Shown here: positions 33,242 to 43,000 of the stretch, one piece after another
Numbering within the stretch: the stretch's first letter is position 1
How the letters are laid out: each line of letters opens with the position of its first letter
Assembly: GCF_032583975.1 (NCBI RefSeq)
Contig: NZ_JAWHTF010000001.1
From: Gilvirhabdus luticola
GTDB lineage: Bacteria; Bacteroidota; Bacteroidia; Flavobacteriales; Flavobacteriaceae
DNA length: 64,000 bases
Reading direction: 5' to 3' (one strand)
Made by a program: the position numbers and the translations under genes
Notes under the pieces: model-generated
The model's input: the letters and a program-made list of their open reading frames with translations, nothing else
The model's database searches: none
What the model was told of the DNA's origin: nothing

Positions 33242-33958
33242 TTAGTTATTTGCTTTATTTTCCAAAATCAATTTCCTTAACATGAAAATGTGTAGTAGAA
33301 GTGCCATAGGTGCGGCAATTCCAATGATTAGCATCATAGGAAAAGATCCTGCTATTGCTGTTGATGGCATGGCATCATACCAAATAGGATATTTAGTAAG
33401 AAGCACAAATAACACTATAAGAAGGTCAGATACTCCAAAAGCTATCAAAGCCCACATGGACATTTTTGACCATTTAAAACCTTTTGTCAAAGCCCAAACA
33501 GTAAGAAGGGCAATTAAACCTGTAGTTACATCTCCAACGCCAGAGCTTATAAACTCTCTTGGCCCAATTCCTGAAGTAGCTACCAAGAAGAAAATGGCTC
33601 CTAGTACTCTCCATAGCTGACCTTCAGCAAGTGATTTATAGGACATATTATTTATGATAGTTCTGAATCTTTTATTTCTAAACTGTAACAATGTGATTAT
33701 TACTGGAATTAAAAGACCAAACAAAAATTTTGGAAATAGTTCGTCATGACTATAGGCAAAAACTTCGTTTAATGTGAAGATGTACACTAGTAAAACCCAA
33801 ATGGATAAACTGCCGAATAATATTCCATTTGATTTCAATTTTTGGCTGCATTCAATATTTGACTTATCAATTCCTTCTTTAAATGATCTGTAGAAGAAAA
33901 TTGGTGCAATCAAACTTATAATGACCGATACGATTTGAATGATAATTACTGTTTTCAT
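33242..33958 (-). CDS. Uncharacterised seven-helix membrane protein
   Basis: A 238-residue integral membrane protein with about six or seven hydrophobic helices (TVIIIQIVSVIISLIAPIFFY at the start, MMLIIGIAAPMALLLHIFML at the end). GPREFISSGVGDVTTGLIALLTVWAL and WSKMSMWALIAFGVSDLLIVL are notable. No family is recognised. It lies between acyl-CoA dehydrogenase and RND pump with gaps of 11 and 23 nt, so it is part of the same operon and may act on the same lipid. Confidence 0.7.
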   Translation of the reverse strand: MKTVIIIQIVSVIISLIAPIFFYRSFKEGIDKSNIECSQKLKSNGILFGSLSIWVLLVYIFTLNEVFAYSHDELFPKFLFGLLIPVIITLLQFRNKRFRTIINNMSYKSLAEGQLWRVLGAIFFLVATSGIGPREFISSGVGDVTTGLIALLTVWALTKGFKWSKMSMWALIAFGVSDLLIVLFVLLTKYPIWYDAMPSTAIAGSFPMMLIIGIAAPMALLLHIFMLRKLILENKANN

Positions 33959-33969
33959 TTTAACATTTA

Positions 33970-35100
33970 TTAATTGTTTATTTTATTTAAGATTATATCA
34001 CCTGTAAATGCATACTGTTCCCATTTAGGAAGTGGATGAAAATTTCCTGCTTGGATGTCCCTGAACATTCTTTCCAGTGAATAAGTCTTATAAAAACTTT
34101 GACCACCAATGGCATCCATACTTTGATTTACGGTTTCTTTACATGCATGAGTAACATTGGTTTTCAAGCTTAAAATGTCTACGGTTTTTTGATTGCCAGG
34201 GTTAAAATTGAGATCATTTACCCTTTTAATCATACTTTGCCACTGGACTAAACCCATGAGGTATGCGTTGTAAGCTTTACCTAAGATATATTTAAGATGA
34301 TCTTGATTCCTCTGATAGGTTTTACCAATTCTAAGGGCTTCATTAAATGCGCCTTCTGATATGCCTACATAGGCAGACATTATTAGCGGCATCGCTACAG
34401 GAATTACAACATTCCAAACCCCATGAAATTCTCCTTGTGTTCTTTCCAATGATATTGCCGAATCTGGTATAAATACATTGTCGAATATAATAGTCTGTGA
34501 GCCTGTTGATCTCATACCCATCACATTCCAGTCGTCTAATAAACTTACACCTACTGAATTCATTGGAACTCCAAAATGGAGGACTAACTTACCTTTAGAA
34601 GGGTCTTCATATATTCCACTTGTAATAGCAAGATCTCCTATTGAAGATTGACTCGCAAAATGTTTTTTTGCAGAAAAAAGATATCCTCCATGAGTTTTTT
34701 TAAGGGAACCATTTGAACTTAACCAATCTCTTGCTCCTGTGCTTATTAAAATTAATTCATGTTTAGAGATATTTCTTAAAAGCACCTCATTTGAACCATC
34801 TTTATAGTATTTCCAGATACTAGCAGCAATTAAGTGTTGGTGCATTGAAAAAGCAAGTGCAGTACTTCCGCATGATTTACCAATTAGTTTTATGCACTCA
34901 CACATTTCAGAATAGGATACTCCACTTCCTCCTAATTCTTTAGGAATGATTGCTGAAAAATATTTGTGCTTTTTTAATAGGCGATAATTGTCATACACAA
35001 ACCTTCCTTCTTTGTCATGTTCCTTTGCTTTTTCGGCAAATTTTTTAGATAAACTTTCAGTTAACTTTATCCAAGAAATATCTTTTATGTCCTTTATCAT
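33970..35100 (-). CDS. Acyl-CoA dehydrogenase family flavoprotein
   Basis: A 376-residue protein with the three-domain acyl-CoA dehydrogenase fold. N-terminal helical part YRLLKKHKYFSAIIPKELGGSGVSYSEMCECIKLIGKSCGSTALAFSMHQHLIAA; beta domain with VMGMRSTGSQTIIFDNVFIP; C-terminal DAIGGQSFYKTYSLERMFRDIQAGNFHPLP. The MRSTGS and AIGGxxxY elements fit the branch that includes DszC/flavin-dependent monooxygenase relatives, so it may not be a beta-oxidation enzyme. First structural gene of the RND operon, 111 nt downstream of the AraC regulator. I infer a role in making or modifying the exported lipid. Confidence 0.87.
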   Translation of the reverse strand: MIKDIKDISWIKLTESLSKKFAEKAKEHDKEGRFVYDNYRLLKKHKYFSAIIPKELGGSGVSYSEMCECIKLIGKSCGSTALAFSMHQHLIAASIWKYYKDGSNEVLLRNISKHELILISTGARDWLSSNGSLKKTHGGYLFSAKKHFASQSSIGDLAITSGIYEDPSKGKLVLHFGVPMNSVGVSLLDDWNVMGMRSTGSQTIIFDNVFIPDSAISLERTQGEFHGVWNVVIPVAMPLIMSAYVGISEGAFNEALRIGKTYQRNQDHLKYILGKAYNAYLMGLVQWQSMIKRVNDLNFNPGNQKTVDILSLKTNVTHACKETVNQSMDAIGGQSFYKTYSLERMFRDIQAGNFHPLPKWEQYAFTGDIILNKINN

Positions 35101-35211
35101 GATTGAATTATTTTTTCATTCAATGCAAAGAAAAAGGACAAGTCTGTTTTAGATTTGCCTTAAAAGCCCAATCATTTGCCTAAAAAGCCCAACGTCTATT
35201 TTATTAAAGAA

Positions 35212-36072
35212 TTAGTGTGAATTTTTATATGAAGATGGAGGAATTCCATATTTTTTTTTGAACGTTCTGCTAAAATGGGCGGTACTTTCAAACCCACAAT
35301 CATATGCAACTTGAGAGACATTATCTAAATCTAATTGAAGTAATCGGGCTGCTTTAGATAATCTGCGTTCCAGAATCCATTTTCCAGGACTACAATTATA
35401 ATGGTTTTTAAAATCTCGCTTAAAACTTGATTTGCTTCTATTACATAATGTTGCAAATTGATCTATATTCAAATTGTAACTAAAATTTGCTTCCATAATA
35501 TTAGGTAGAGATGGTAGCTCATTTAGGGTTGTGTTTTTTAAGTAGGATGCAATTTCTATATTTTGATTACTATTGATAATGTTTAATAGAAGTTCTTTTG
35601 CCTTTAGTTCCAATATGCTTTCTAATGGCTTACTTTCATTATCAAAATAACCTAACACCGATTGAAAAAATGACCTCAATTGGTTATTAATTTTGACTTT
35701 ATTGATAACAAATGAATCTGCTCCTTCAACATTTTGTATCGGAGTTTGTTTTACTACTTCCTTTAAACCAGACCGTATTAAATCATCTGAAACAAAAAAA
35801 CCCAAATTGCAAAATTCTTCATCAAAATTTTGCTTTATAATTGATGCCCCTTTTTTAACATATAGGGCTTCTCCCTTTTTCACCGTCCATGACCCTTCCT
35901 GAGTAATCCATGTTTTCTCCCCACTTAATACATAAACTAAATAGTCATATTGTGACCAGATTTTTACTTTTTCCTCTTTTAAAGGACACTTATATTCTAC
36001 TAAAAGCAAATCATTGATTTCAAATTTATTTAAAACAATTTCACTTTTCATTATGGCGTAGAAATCATACAT
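35212..36072 (-). CDS. AraC-family transcriptional regulator (paralogue 1)
   Basis: A 286-residue regulator: N-terminal cupin-like sensor (YLVYVLSGEKTWITQEGSWTVKKGEALYVKKGASI, residues about 45-80) and C-terminal AraC double HTH (FATLCNRSKSSFKRDFKNHYNCSPGKWILERRLSKAARLLQLDLDNVSQVAYDCGFESTAHFSRTFKKKYGIPPSSYK). It is about the same length as, and similar throughout to, the regulator at 47187; the N-termini MYDFY/MFDSF align without gap, which supports the start at 36072. It heads the acyl-CoA dehydrogenase/RND operon and probably controls it. Confidence 0.92.
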   Translation of the reverse strand: MYDFYAIMKSEIVLNKFEINDLLLVEYKCPLKEEKVKIWSQYDYLVYVLSGEKTWITQEGSWTVKKGEALYVKKGASIIKQNFDEEFCNLGFFVSDDLIRSGLKEVVKQTPIQNVEGADSFVINKVKINNQLRSFFQSVLGYFDNESKPLESILELKAKELLLNIINSNQNIEIASYLKNTTLNELPSLPNIMEANFSYNLNIDQFATLCNRSKSSFKRDFKNHYNCSPGKWILERRLSKAARLLQLDLDNVSQVAYDCGFESTAHFSRTFKKKYGIPPSSYKNSH

Positions 36073-36162
36073 ATATATAAACTGAAGATTTAAATGTTTT
36101 TATTTATCATAAATTTAAATAAAAATAAAAACTTTCGGGTTTCTAGTGATTGATTAGAAAAA

Positions 36163-36297
36163 TCCCGTCCAGACCGCAAATAAAATGTTGTGTTGGTCAC
36201 AGAAATGTGACAAAGTAGTTTAGAAATAGACTAGTGAGAAGCTTTTCCTTAAAGCCTGCCTTGAGCGGTAGTCGAAAGGGGAGGGCTTTTTTTGTTT
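36163..36297 (+). repeat. tRNA-Asp 3' end plus trailer, copy C, with an inserted element in the terminator loop
   Basis: It carries TCCCGTCCAGACC (the end of the T arm and acceptor strand of tRNA-Asp), then GCA and the complete trailer, with a single mismatch to copy A over about 88 nt. In the terminator loop the usual TTATTT is replaced by about 28 nt containing GCCTGCCTTGAGCGGTAGTC, a sequence like dispersed repeats seen in Bacteroidota genomes. It looks like an attachment-site remnant. Confidence 0.9.
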
Positions 36298-36395
36298 TTG
36301 TGGATTATTGTAGTATGTTTTTGTAATTATTCCATGGGTTTAAGATTGCCAACTTTATAATTCATTATCTTGTATTCAATCTTAAACTTATTAGC

Positions 36396-36857
36396 ATGGA
36401 ATCTGGAATTATTAGTCTTATCATAGAAATAATTGGAGCGGCTGGAGTCATTGCTTCTTTAATATATTTATCAATTCAAATTAAAAATAGTAATAAATTA
36501 GCCCGAGCTGAAATCACCAAAGACTTGTATTTGGCTTCACGTCAAGCAATTATGGATATTGCATCCGATGAACATCTTGGTATAATTTATACGAAGCTAA
36601 AGAATTTTAAGAGTGAAGAACTGGGTAGAAGACATGCATTTTATCAATCTTTTTTTAGACTTTACGAGCTTCAACACATTCTGAATAAACAAGGGTTATT
36701 AGAGGAAAATATGGCTACATCTTACGCTCTAATTATTAGATGGTTTTCAAAAACCCAATGGTTTTCAAAATATTGGGATAATGCACAAAAGGAATTTAAT
36801 CCTGAATTTAGAAGGTATGTTAAAGAGCAAATAGAAATTGCCACTCCTAATAAGTGA
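36396..36857 (+). CDS. Uncharacterised membrane-anchored protein
   Basis: A 153-residue protein with one N-terminal transmembrane helix (SLIIEIIGAAGVIASLIYLSIQI, residues about 6-28) followed by a soluble helical domain rich in Lys/Glu and aromatic residues (ELGRRHAFYQSFFRLYELQHILNKQGLLEENM; WFSKTQWFSKYWDNAQKEFNPEFRRYVKEQIE). It is reminiscent of DUF6082-like proteins common in marine bacteria; no function is known. It is one of the few plus-strand genes of the accessory region, 98 nt after trailer copy C. Confidence 0.65.
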   Translation: MESGIISLIIEIIGAAGVIASLIYLSIQIKNSNKLARAEITKDLYLASRQAIMDIASDEHLGIIYTKLKNFKSEELGRRHAFYQSFFRLYELQHILNKQGLLEENMATSYALIIRWFSKTQWFSKYWDNAQKEFNPEFRRYVKEQIEIATPNK

Positions 36858-36902
36858 TTGTTATGGAATGTATTTTTTATTAAAAAAAGCATTAATAACA
36901 TA

Positions 36903-37943
36903 TTAAAAAGAATCAATCAGCCAAACTCCTTTATGGTCAAACTTGTTCATATTAGGTAATGCTTGAGTAGATTCTTCAAGAGAAATAGTTTTTTCTATAA
37001 GTTTTTCAGGATGTAGTTTTCCATTCTTAATCATTTCCAATAATTCAGGATATTTATATGCTTGCATTCCATGACTACCTATTATTTTTAATTCGTTGGC
37101 TAATACTTTATCCATAGGAACTTTAGCATTAGTATGACCTCCTGTCATCAATCCAACTTGAATATGCCTACCTCTTTTTCTTAAATTGGCAATGGAGTTA
37201 AAACATGTTGTTGCACTTCCAAGTGCATCCATAGATACATGAGCACCTCCCTTGGTTAATGATTTAACTTGTTCAACTATATGGGGATTATTAAATCCAT
37301 TAATGGTAGAAATTGCGCCTAATTTTTTAGCTAAATTCAAAGGCTCATCATTAATATCTATTGCAATTACTTGAGCACCCAAAGCATTGGCAATCATTAT
37401 AGCAGATAAACCTATCCCTCCGCAACCATGTATTGCTACAAATTCGCCACCCAAAACTTTTCCTTGCTCAACTATTGCCCTATAAGAGGTAATAAAACGG
37501 CAACCCAAAAGAGCAGCGGTTTTGAAACTTATTTCTTCAGGTAGTTTTACCAGGTTGGTATCAGCATAATCTATAGTGACATATTGGGCAAATGATCCCC
37601 AATGTGTAAAACCAGGTTGTGATTGATTATCACAAACTTGATGATTTCCTGATAAACATTGACCACAACTACCACAACCACATACAAAAGGCACAGTAAC
37701 TCTGTCACCTATTCGAAAATTTCTGACGTTTTCCCCCACAGATTCAACTATTCCTGAAAATTCGTGCCCAGGAACATGAGGCAATTTAATATCTTGATCA
37801 TGACCCATCCAACCATGCCAATCACTGCGGCACAATCCCGTAGCTTTTACTAAAATAACAACCCCATTTTTTTTTGGAGTCCTTTCGCTAACAGTCTTTA
37901 AAGTTATTGGTCCCTGAAATGATTCATAAATTGCGGCTTTCAT
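36903..37943 (-). CDS. Zinc-dependent alcohol dehydrogenase (MDR superfamily)
   Basis: A 346-residue medium-chain dehydrogenase. Catalytic zinc ligands: Cys of TGLCRSDWHGW and the His-Glu of PGHEFSGIV. The structural zinc loop CGCGSCGQCLSGNHQVC is complete (four Cys). The Rossmann motif GGEFVAIHGCGGIGLSAIMIANALGAQVIAIDIND (residues about 165-200) has the Asp expected for NAD preference. Substrate alcohol/aldehyde is unknown. No operon partner: 57 nt separate it from the TolB/TPR gene upstream of the terminator side. Confidence 0.92.
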   Translation of the reverse strand: MKAAIYESFQGPITLKTVSERTPKKNGVVILVKATGLCRSDWHGWMGHDQDIKLPHVPGHEFSGIVESVGENVRNFRIGDRVTVPFVCGCGSCGQCLSGNHQVCDNQSQPGFTHWGSFAQYVTIDYADTNLVKLPEEISFKTAALLGCRFITSYRAIVEQGKVLGGEFVAIHGCGGIGLSAIMIANALGAQVIAIDINDEPLNLAKKLGAISTINGFNNPHIVEQVKSLTKGGAHVSMDALGSATTCFNSIANLRKRGRHIQVGLMTGGHTNAKVPMDKVLANELKIIGSHGMQAYKYPELLEMIKNGKLHPEKLIEKTISLEESTQALPNMNKFDHKGVWLIDSF

Positions 37944-38000
37944 ATTTAATTTATTAAATTGACCTATATTTAGTAACTAAAAAAAGTTGTTTAAAACTAG

Positions 38001-39575
38001 TCATTTACTTTCCATTAGTGCGATAAAATCAGGCTCTTTTCGTAAACTGTAAAAATCCGGATCATGTTTGAGATAATTATAATTTCTAAAACCATTGTCT
38101 ATTGCTTTTTTGAGGTTCTCAATAGCGGTTGATTTTTCATCAATTAATGCATAAAAACAAGCGGCATTATAAATAATAATTGGATCATTTGAGTTTTGTT
38201 GAATTCCTTTTTGCATTTCTTTTTTGGCTTCTTCCAATCGACCAAGCCTTTTCAATGTAAAGGCATAAAATTGGTGCGCTCGAGAATCATCAGGGTGATG
38301 CAACAAATAGTTCGGATAAAATAATGCAGCTCGTTCAATAGTTTTTCGGAGATTTTCATCATCATGTAACGTTTCGTAAGCCATCTGTAAATCACCATAA
38401 ACAGTATGAAAATTTTTATTAAGATCTAATGCTTTGTTAAAATCAATTACAGCTTCAGAATCTCTATCAGTCAATCTGTATAGTCGACCTCTAACCCAAT
38501 AGGCAAAGAAATTATCGGGATCAAATGAAATTGCCTTTTCAACGGATAATAACGCTTCATTTAATAAGTTTTTGTTATAATAAACCAGACCAAGAGCACT
38601 ATATGCTTCAGAAGAATTTGGATTATAAATGATTGCTTTCATTGATGAATCTTCTGCTTTAGCAAGCCAATTAGGGTTTCTGTCATGTGTTTCATATAAC
38701 AAAGCACAAGCTTCACTCATACCAGCATAAGCAACATCATATTTTGGATCTAAATTTATTGCTTTTTGAAAAAGGTCTATAGCTAAAAGAAGATATCTCT
38801 TTGTATATCTAAACAGAAACTCACGAGCTCTTAAGTTTGCATCATGAGCATCTATATTCATAGTTGCTTTTTTACCTAGTGCCATCTTTTCCTTTTGGCT
38901 TAACTTTAGCTGTAATGACTTTACAATCTTTTTAGATACTTTCTCCTGAATGTCAAAAATATCTACCATCTTGCCTCGATAGATTTTAGCCCAAAGCTCT
39001 GAATCCTTTTCTAAATCAATTAATTCTACAGATATTCTCAACTCGTTATTATGCTTACGCACTGTGCCTTGCAAAAGATATCTCGCGTTTAGTTCTCTAC
39101 CCAATGATAAAATATCTAATTCAGAATTTTTATATTGCATTGACGTTGTTCTTGAAGCAATATCTAGTTGTTTGATTCCAGATAAACGGATAATGATTTC
39201 CTCGGTCAACCCATCGCTAAAATAATTACTATCAATATCCGAACCAATGTTCTTAAACGGTACAACAACTAATTTCTTAGTATTGTTTTGAAGTTGATGA
39301 TCAAAATCTTTTGCTTTTATTTTTTCAACCTTCATGATTTGAGTTTTCTCAATTCCTTTTGGAGACAACTTATATGCCCAAGCAAAAACTAAACTTACAG
39401 GGAAGCCAATGATCAATATAAAAATCAAGGTTTTCATAAAATAAGTTGGCAAATTAAAAGCAGGAAAAACAATAGAAGAAACTTGAGCAATTAACCATGC
39501 AATTACCAAATAGGTTATTGCCGATCTAACAATATTGCGTCTTTTAAGCTCTGATATGTATTTCTTAAAATTCAC
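38001..39575 (-). CDS. Membrane-anchored TolB-like/TPR protein
   Basis: A 524-residue protein. N-terminal segment LKRRNIVRSAITYLVIAWLIAQVSSIVFPAF with two TM helices (to about residue 70); then a TolB-N/FlgO-like domain VVVPFKNIGSDIDSNYFSDGLTEEIIIRLSGIKQLDIASRTTSMQYK...LNARYLLQGTVRKHNNELRISVELIDLEKDSELW (residues about 95-200); then five or more TPRs (about 260-510; e.g. SEAYSALGLVYYNKNLLNEALLSVEKAISFDPDNF). This architecture is often fused to adenylate cyclase or winged-helix domains elsewhere; here there is neither. Probably a scaffold or sensor on the cytoplasmic side. Confidence 0.83.
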   Translation of the reverse strand: MNFKKYISELKRRNIVRSAITYLVIAWLIAQVSSIVFPAFNLPTYFMKTLIFILIIGFPVSLVFAWAYKLSPKGIEKTQIMKVEKIKAKDFDHQLQNNTKKLVVVPFKNIGSDIDSNYFSDGLTEEIIIRLSGIKQLDIASRTTSMQYKNSELDILSLGRELNARYLLQGTVRKHNNELRISVELIDLEKDSELWAKIYRGKMVDIFDIQEKVSKKIVKSLQLKLSQKEKMALGKKATMNIDAHDANLRAREFLFRYTKRYLLLAIDLFQKAINLDPKYDVAYAGMSEACALLYETHDRNPNWLAKAEDSSMKAIIYNPNSSEAYSALGLVYYNKNLLNEALLSVEKAISFDPDNFFAYWVRGRLYRLTDRDSEAVIDFNKALDLNKNFHTVYGDLQMAYETLHDDENLRKTIERAALFYPNYLLHHPDDSRAHQFYAFTLKRLGRLEEAKKEMQKGIQQNSNDPIIIYNAACFYALIDEKSTAIENLKKAIDNGFRNYNYLKHDPDFYSLRKEPDFIALMESK

Positions 39576-39992
39576 TTTAATTTATACAAATACTTTTTTA
39601 TACAATTAAACCTTGAAAATATGTTTTTGGAGTAGGACATACTGATTTATTTTTAAAATCAAATAAATATTAAATAATCAGCCAAATGAGAATAAAACAA
39701 AGTAAAACTATCGAGTGACTTTGGGCTTCATTCTTATCCTTTTTTCATTCAATTATAAATTTAATCATACACATATTAGGGAAAAATGAGAAATGTCAGT
39801 TTAAAATATACCTGATTTAAAAAATTTAATATAGCTTTTACTGGATTAATCAAGATAATTATTTCAAAATCAAACTATTTTTTTAGTCAAATAATTGTGT
39901 GGATATATGCCTGTTTATCAAACTACTAATGGTTTTTACTGAATATTTTCGCTAAAAAATTAAAATTTGATAAGCTAAAATTTGGGAATATT
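39576..39992. other. Non-coding stretch
   Basis: About 417 nt of very AT-rich DNA with no coding sequence. It must hold the promoter of the TolB/TPR gene (minus strand), but no consensus -7 box is convincing. Confidence 0.5.
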
Positions 39993-40020
39993 AAAAAAGG
40001 CCTACCTGAATAGGCCTTTA
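39993..40020 (-). terminator. Intrinsic terminator of the large secreted-protein gene
   Basis: Arms AAAGGCCTA (39996-40004) and TAGGCCTTT (40011-40019) with a 6-nt loop; on the minus strand a T-run follows. It is 9 nt after the stop. Confidence 0.88.
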
Positions 40021-40028
40021 ATTTGAAA

Positions 40029-43000
40029 TCAGTTTTTCACAAATTTTTTAAAGAAATATTCACCTTCAATTTCAAGTTTTAAAATATAAATACCTGTTGA
40101 AAGTGTTCTTGCATCAATTTGGTTATTAAATAAGGTTCCTGATTTTTTTATCGTACCAAACATATCAACAATATAATATGAAGGATTAGATGAAGTTTTT
40201 AGCCCTTTTATATTAATAATCTCATCAACTCCATTTGGATACAAAATGAATTTATTGACTCTTTGATTAGATTGAATGAATTCTTCAGTTATTTTGCCAT
40301 TATCATGAGGAACTAAAATCGATATTTGTCGTTCAGTATAGTTCCATGAATCATCAACGACTCGGATAGTAATGTAATACTCTCTTCCATTACCTGTGCC
40401 AGATCGTTCGGCTCTTAACAAAACATTATGTTCATCAATTATTTCCCAATCGGGTTCATGATTACCATCTCCGATACTATTTTCAGGTTCATTTGTGGAA
40501 ATGTATATATCTGTAGTAGAAATGTTGCAATTGTCTTGTGTAATATATTCTATAAATACAGGAACCATCTTATGGTTTGCTGGCCAGAGAGGTTCATAAT
40601 TTTCATTCAAATCGGTTATTACAGGTAATTCAGCATCATAAACGGTAACGTTAAAGCTGCAAGTGGCAACATCGCCTGTGGAATTGGTCAGTTCAAATGT
40701 GTTTGTGGTTATACCCACTGGAAAAAAAGAACCACTTGAAAGACCTGATGTTTGTTCAAACACAATACCCTCACCGCCACAATTTGCTTGTGGAACCACT
40801 TCTGGATAGTCTACATAGGCACCACACATGCCAGGAAAATTATCTACATATATATCCCATGGACAAACAATTTCAGGATTAGGGCAGGTAGTCGCTATAA
40901 AATTATATTCACCTGATAATCTGTTAAAAGTGACATCATAGGTACCTTCCAAAACAGGAATGTTAGGGCCATTCAAAAACCCGACACCGTTTGGAAATGA
41001 GTCACCTCCCCAATTAATCGCCCAACTGTGGTCCTGTCTAAATTTTACCTCGCCTGAACTAAAGTAATAATCGCTCAAGGTATAATTTTTGCCATCTTCG
41101 GTTTGCATATCAATACCATTTGACCATCCATTTAAAGCTGAACCGAGAATATCAATACTTAAATAAGCAAAATTATATTCACCAGTTTCAATGTTAAATG
41201 TGATATTATATTTTCCTCTGTTTATGGGTATGTTTGGACCGTCACGTGTTGCAATTCCAGTTGGGAAAGTGTCACCTCCCCAATTAATAGCCCAACTGTT
41301 ATCCTGTCTAAATTTTGCTTCTCCATCTGTAAGGAAAAAATTGTTTAGAGTATACGTTATTCCATCTGTGGTTGACATGTCTATATCTTCAGACCAGCCA
41401 TTTACGGCTGAACCGAGTATTCCAATATTTGCGGGACAATTATCCAAACATATAAAAGTATATTCACCTGTGAATCTGTTAAAAGATATGTCGTAATTGG
41501 CTGCAAAATGTATCGGAATATTTGGGCCATCTTGCCATCCAAAGCCAGTTGGAAAAGTGTCGCCTCCCCAGTTGACGCTCCAATCATCATCCTGTCTAAA
41601 TTTTAATTCACCTTCAGCTAGTGGATAATTGGACAGCGAATAGTTGATGCCATCAGAAGTTTCCATATTGACATCATCAGACCATCCATTTACGGCTGTC
41701 CCTATTATTCCTATGGAATGCTCGGTAGCTCCAAGATCAGTTAGAACAACATTGTCAAAATATGTAGTTGTATTGTTAGTACCTAATTCAAAACTTAACT
41801 TGTGAAGAGGAAATACAGAGAATGCTTCAAATTCAATATGTATTGTTTGCCATTCGGAGGTTGCATCATATAGATATCGGTCATATCCAATTAGAGTTGT
41901 CCAATTACCTCCGAATTCTCCCAAATAGACGCCAAAGGAGCGATCTGCATCTGCTTTAACATCAAATGAAAGTTTATAGGAATGCCCTTGGATTAATGGA
42001 AAACCATATTGTTCTAATTGAACATTCCAAGTTTCATTTCCCGCGTTTATAATTTGAAAATTACATACACCATCAATAACAGTGGGGTTAGCTTCTGATC
42101 CATTTCCATTATTTACCCAAAATGTCCAAGTATTAATGGGTGGTGCAGGTGTATCAGGAATAATTTCTGTAGTCAAACTGAAATCACCATCATACAAAAT
42201 GTTACTACTTCCCAAAGTAAAATCGCTTAAACTTCTTGGATAAATTTGTGCCACTCCACCATAATGTCCAGCAACAGCCACCAAACTTGATAATGTGGAA
42301 GTAGGAATAATAGTTCCTATATGGTTCGCATCCCAATAATCTATATACATTAAAACTGTATTCATGTTGACATCGGTAACATGGTAGATGCTTCCTGGGT
42401 TAAAAACTGCAACACCATCACCCTCCTCAATAGTAACGTTTTGTAGTTCGATTATTTCTGATTCATAATTTATGTAATTAGAGTTAAAATCAGGTATTGC
42501 AACTACTTCTGGGATTACTGGATTACCAGAAGATTCTAAAACACCGCTGTCTGTAGATGGAAGTAAAGTTATCTTTGTATCATTTAAATATCTAGCTTGG
42601 CCTTTAAGACCTGTAACTTTATCCCCCACATTAAAATCTGTTGTTATGGTTGCATCTGCATCTACTATTGCAATTCCTGATATATGGCTGTCTTGAAGCC
42701 ATAATCTATTATGGAAGCTATCTGTATGGTTTACCAGAGAAGCTCCGGTAATTTCATAATACAAACCCTCACCATTGGCTGCAACGTGGTCTCTTAAAGC
42801 AGTTATGTCAGCAACAATATTATAATTATAATCAAGCCCAAGATCTGTTAATACAATATTGTCAAAATACATAGTTGTACTGTTAGTACCTAACTCAAAA
42901 CTTAACTTGTGGAGTGGAAATACTGAAAAAGCTTCAAACTCTATAGTTATAGTTTGCCATTCAGTAGTGGCATCATACATATATCGGTCATAACCAATGA

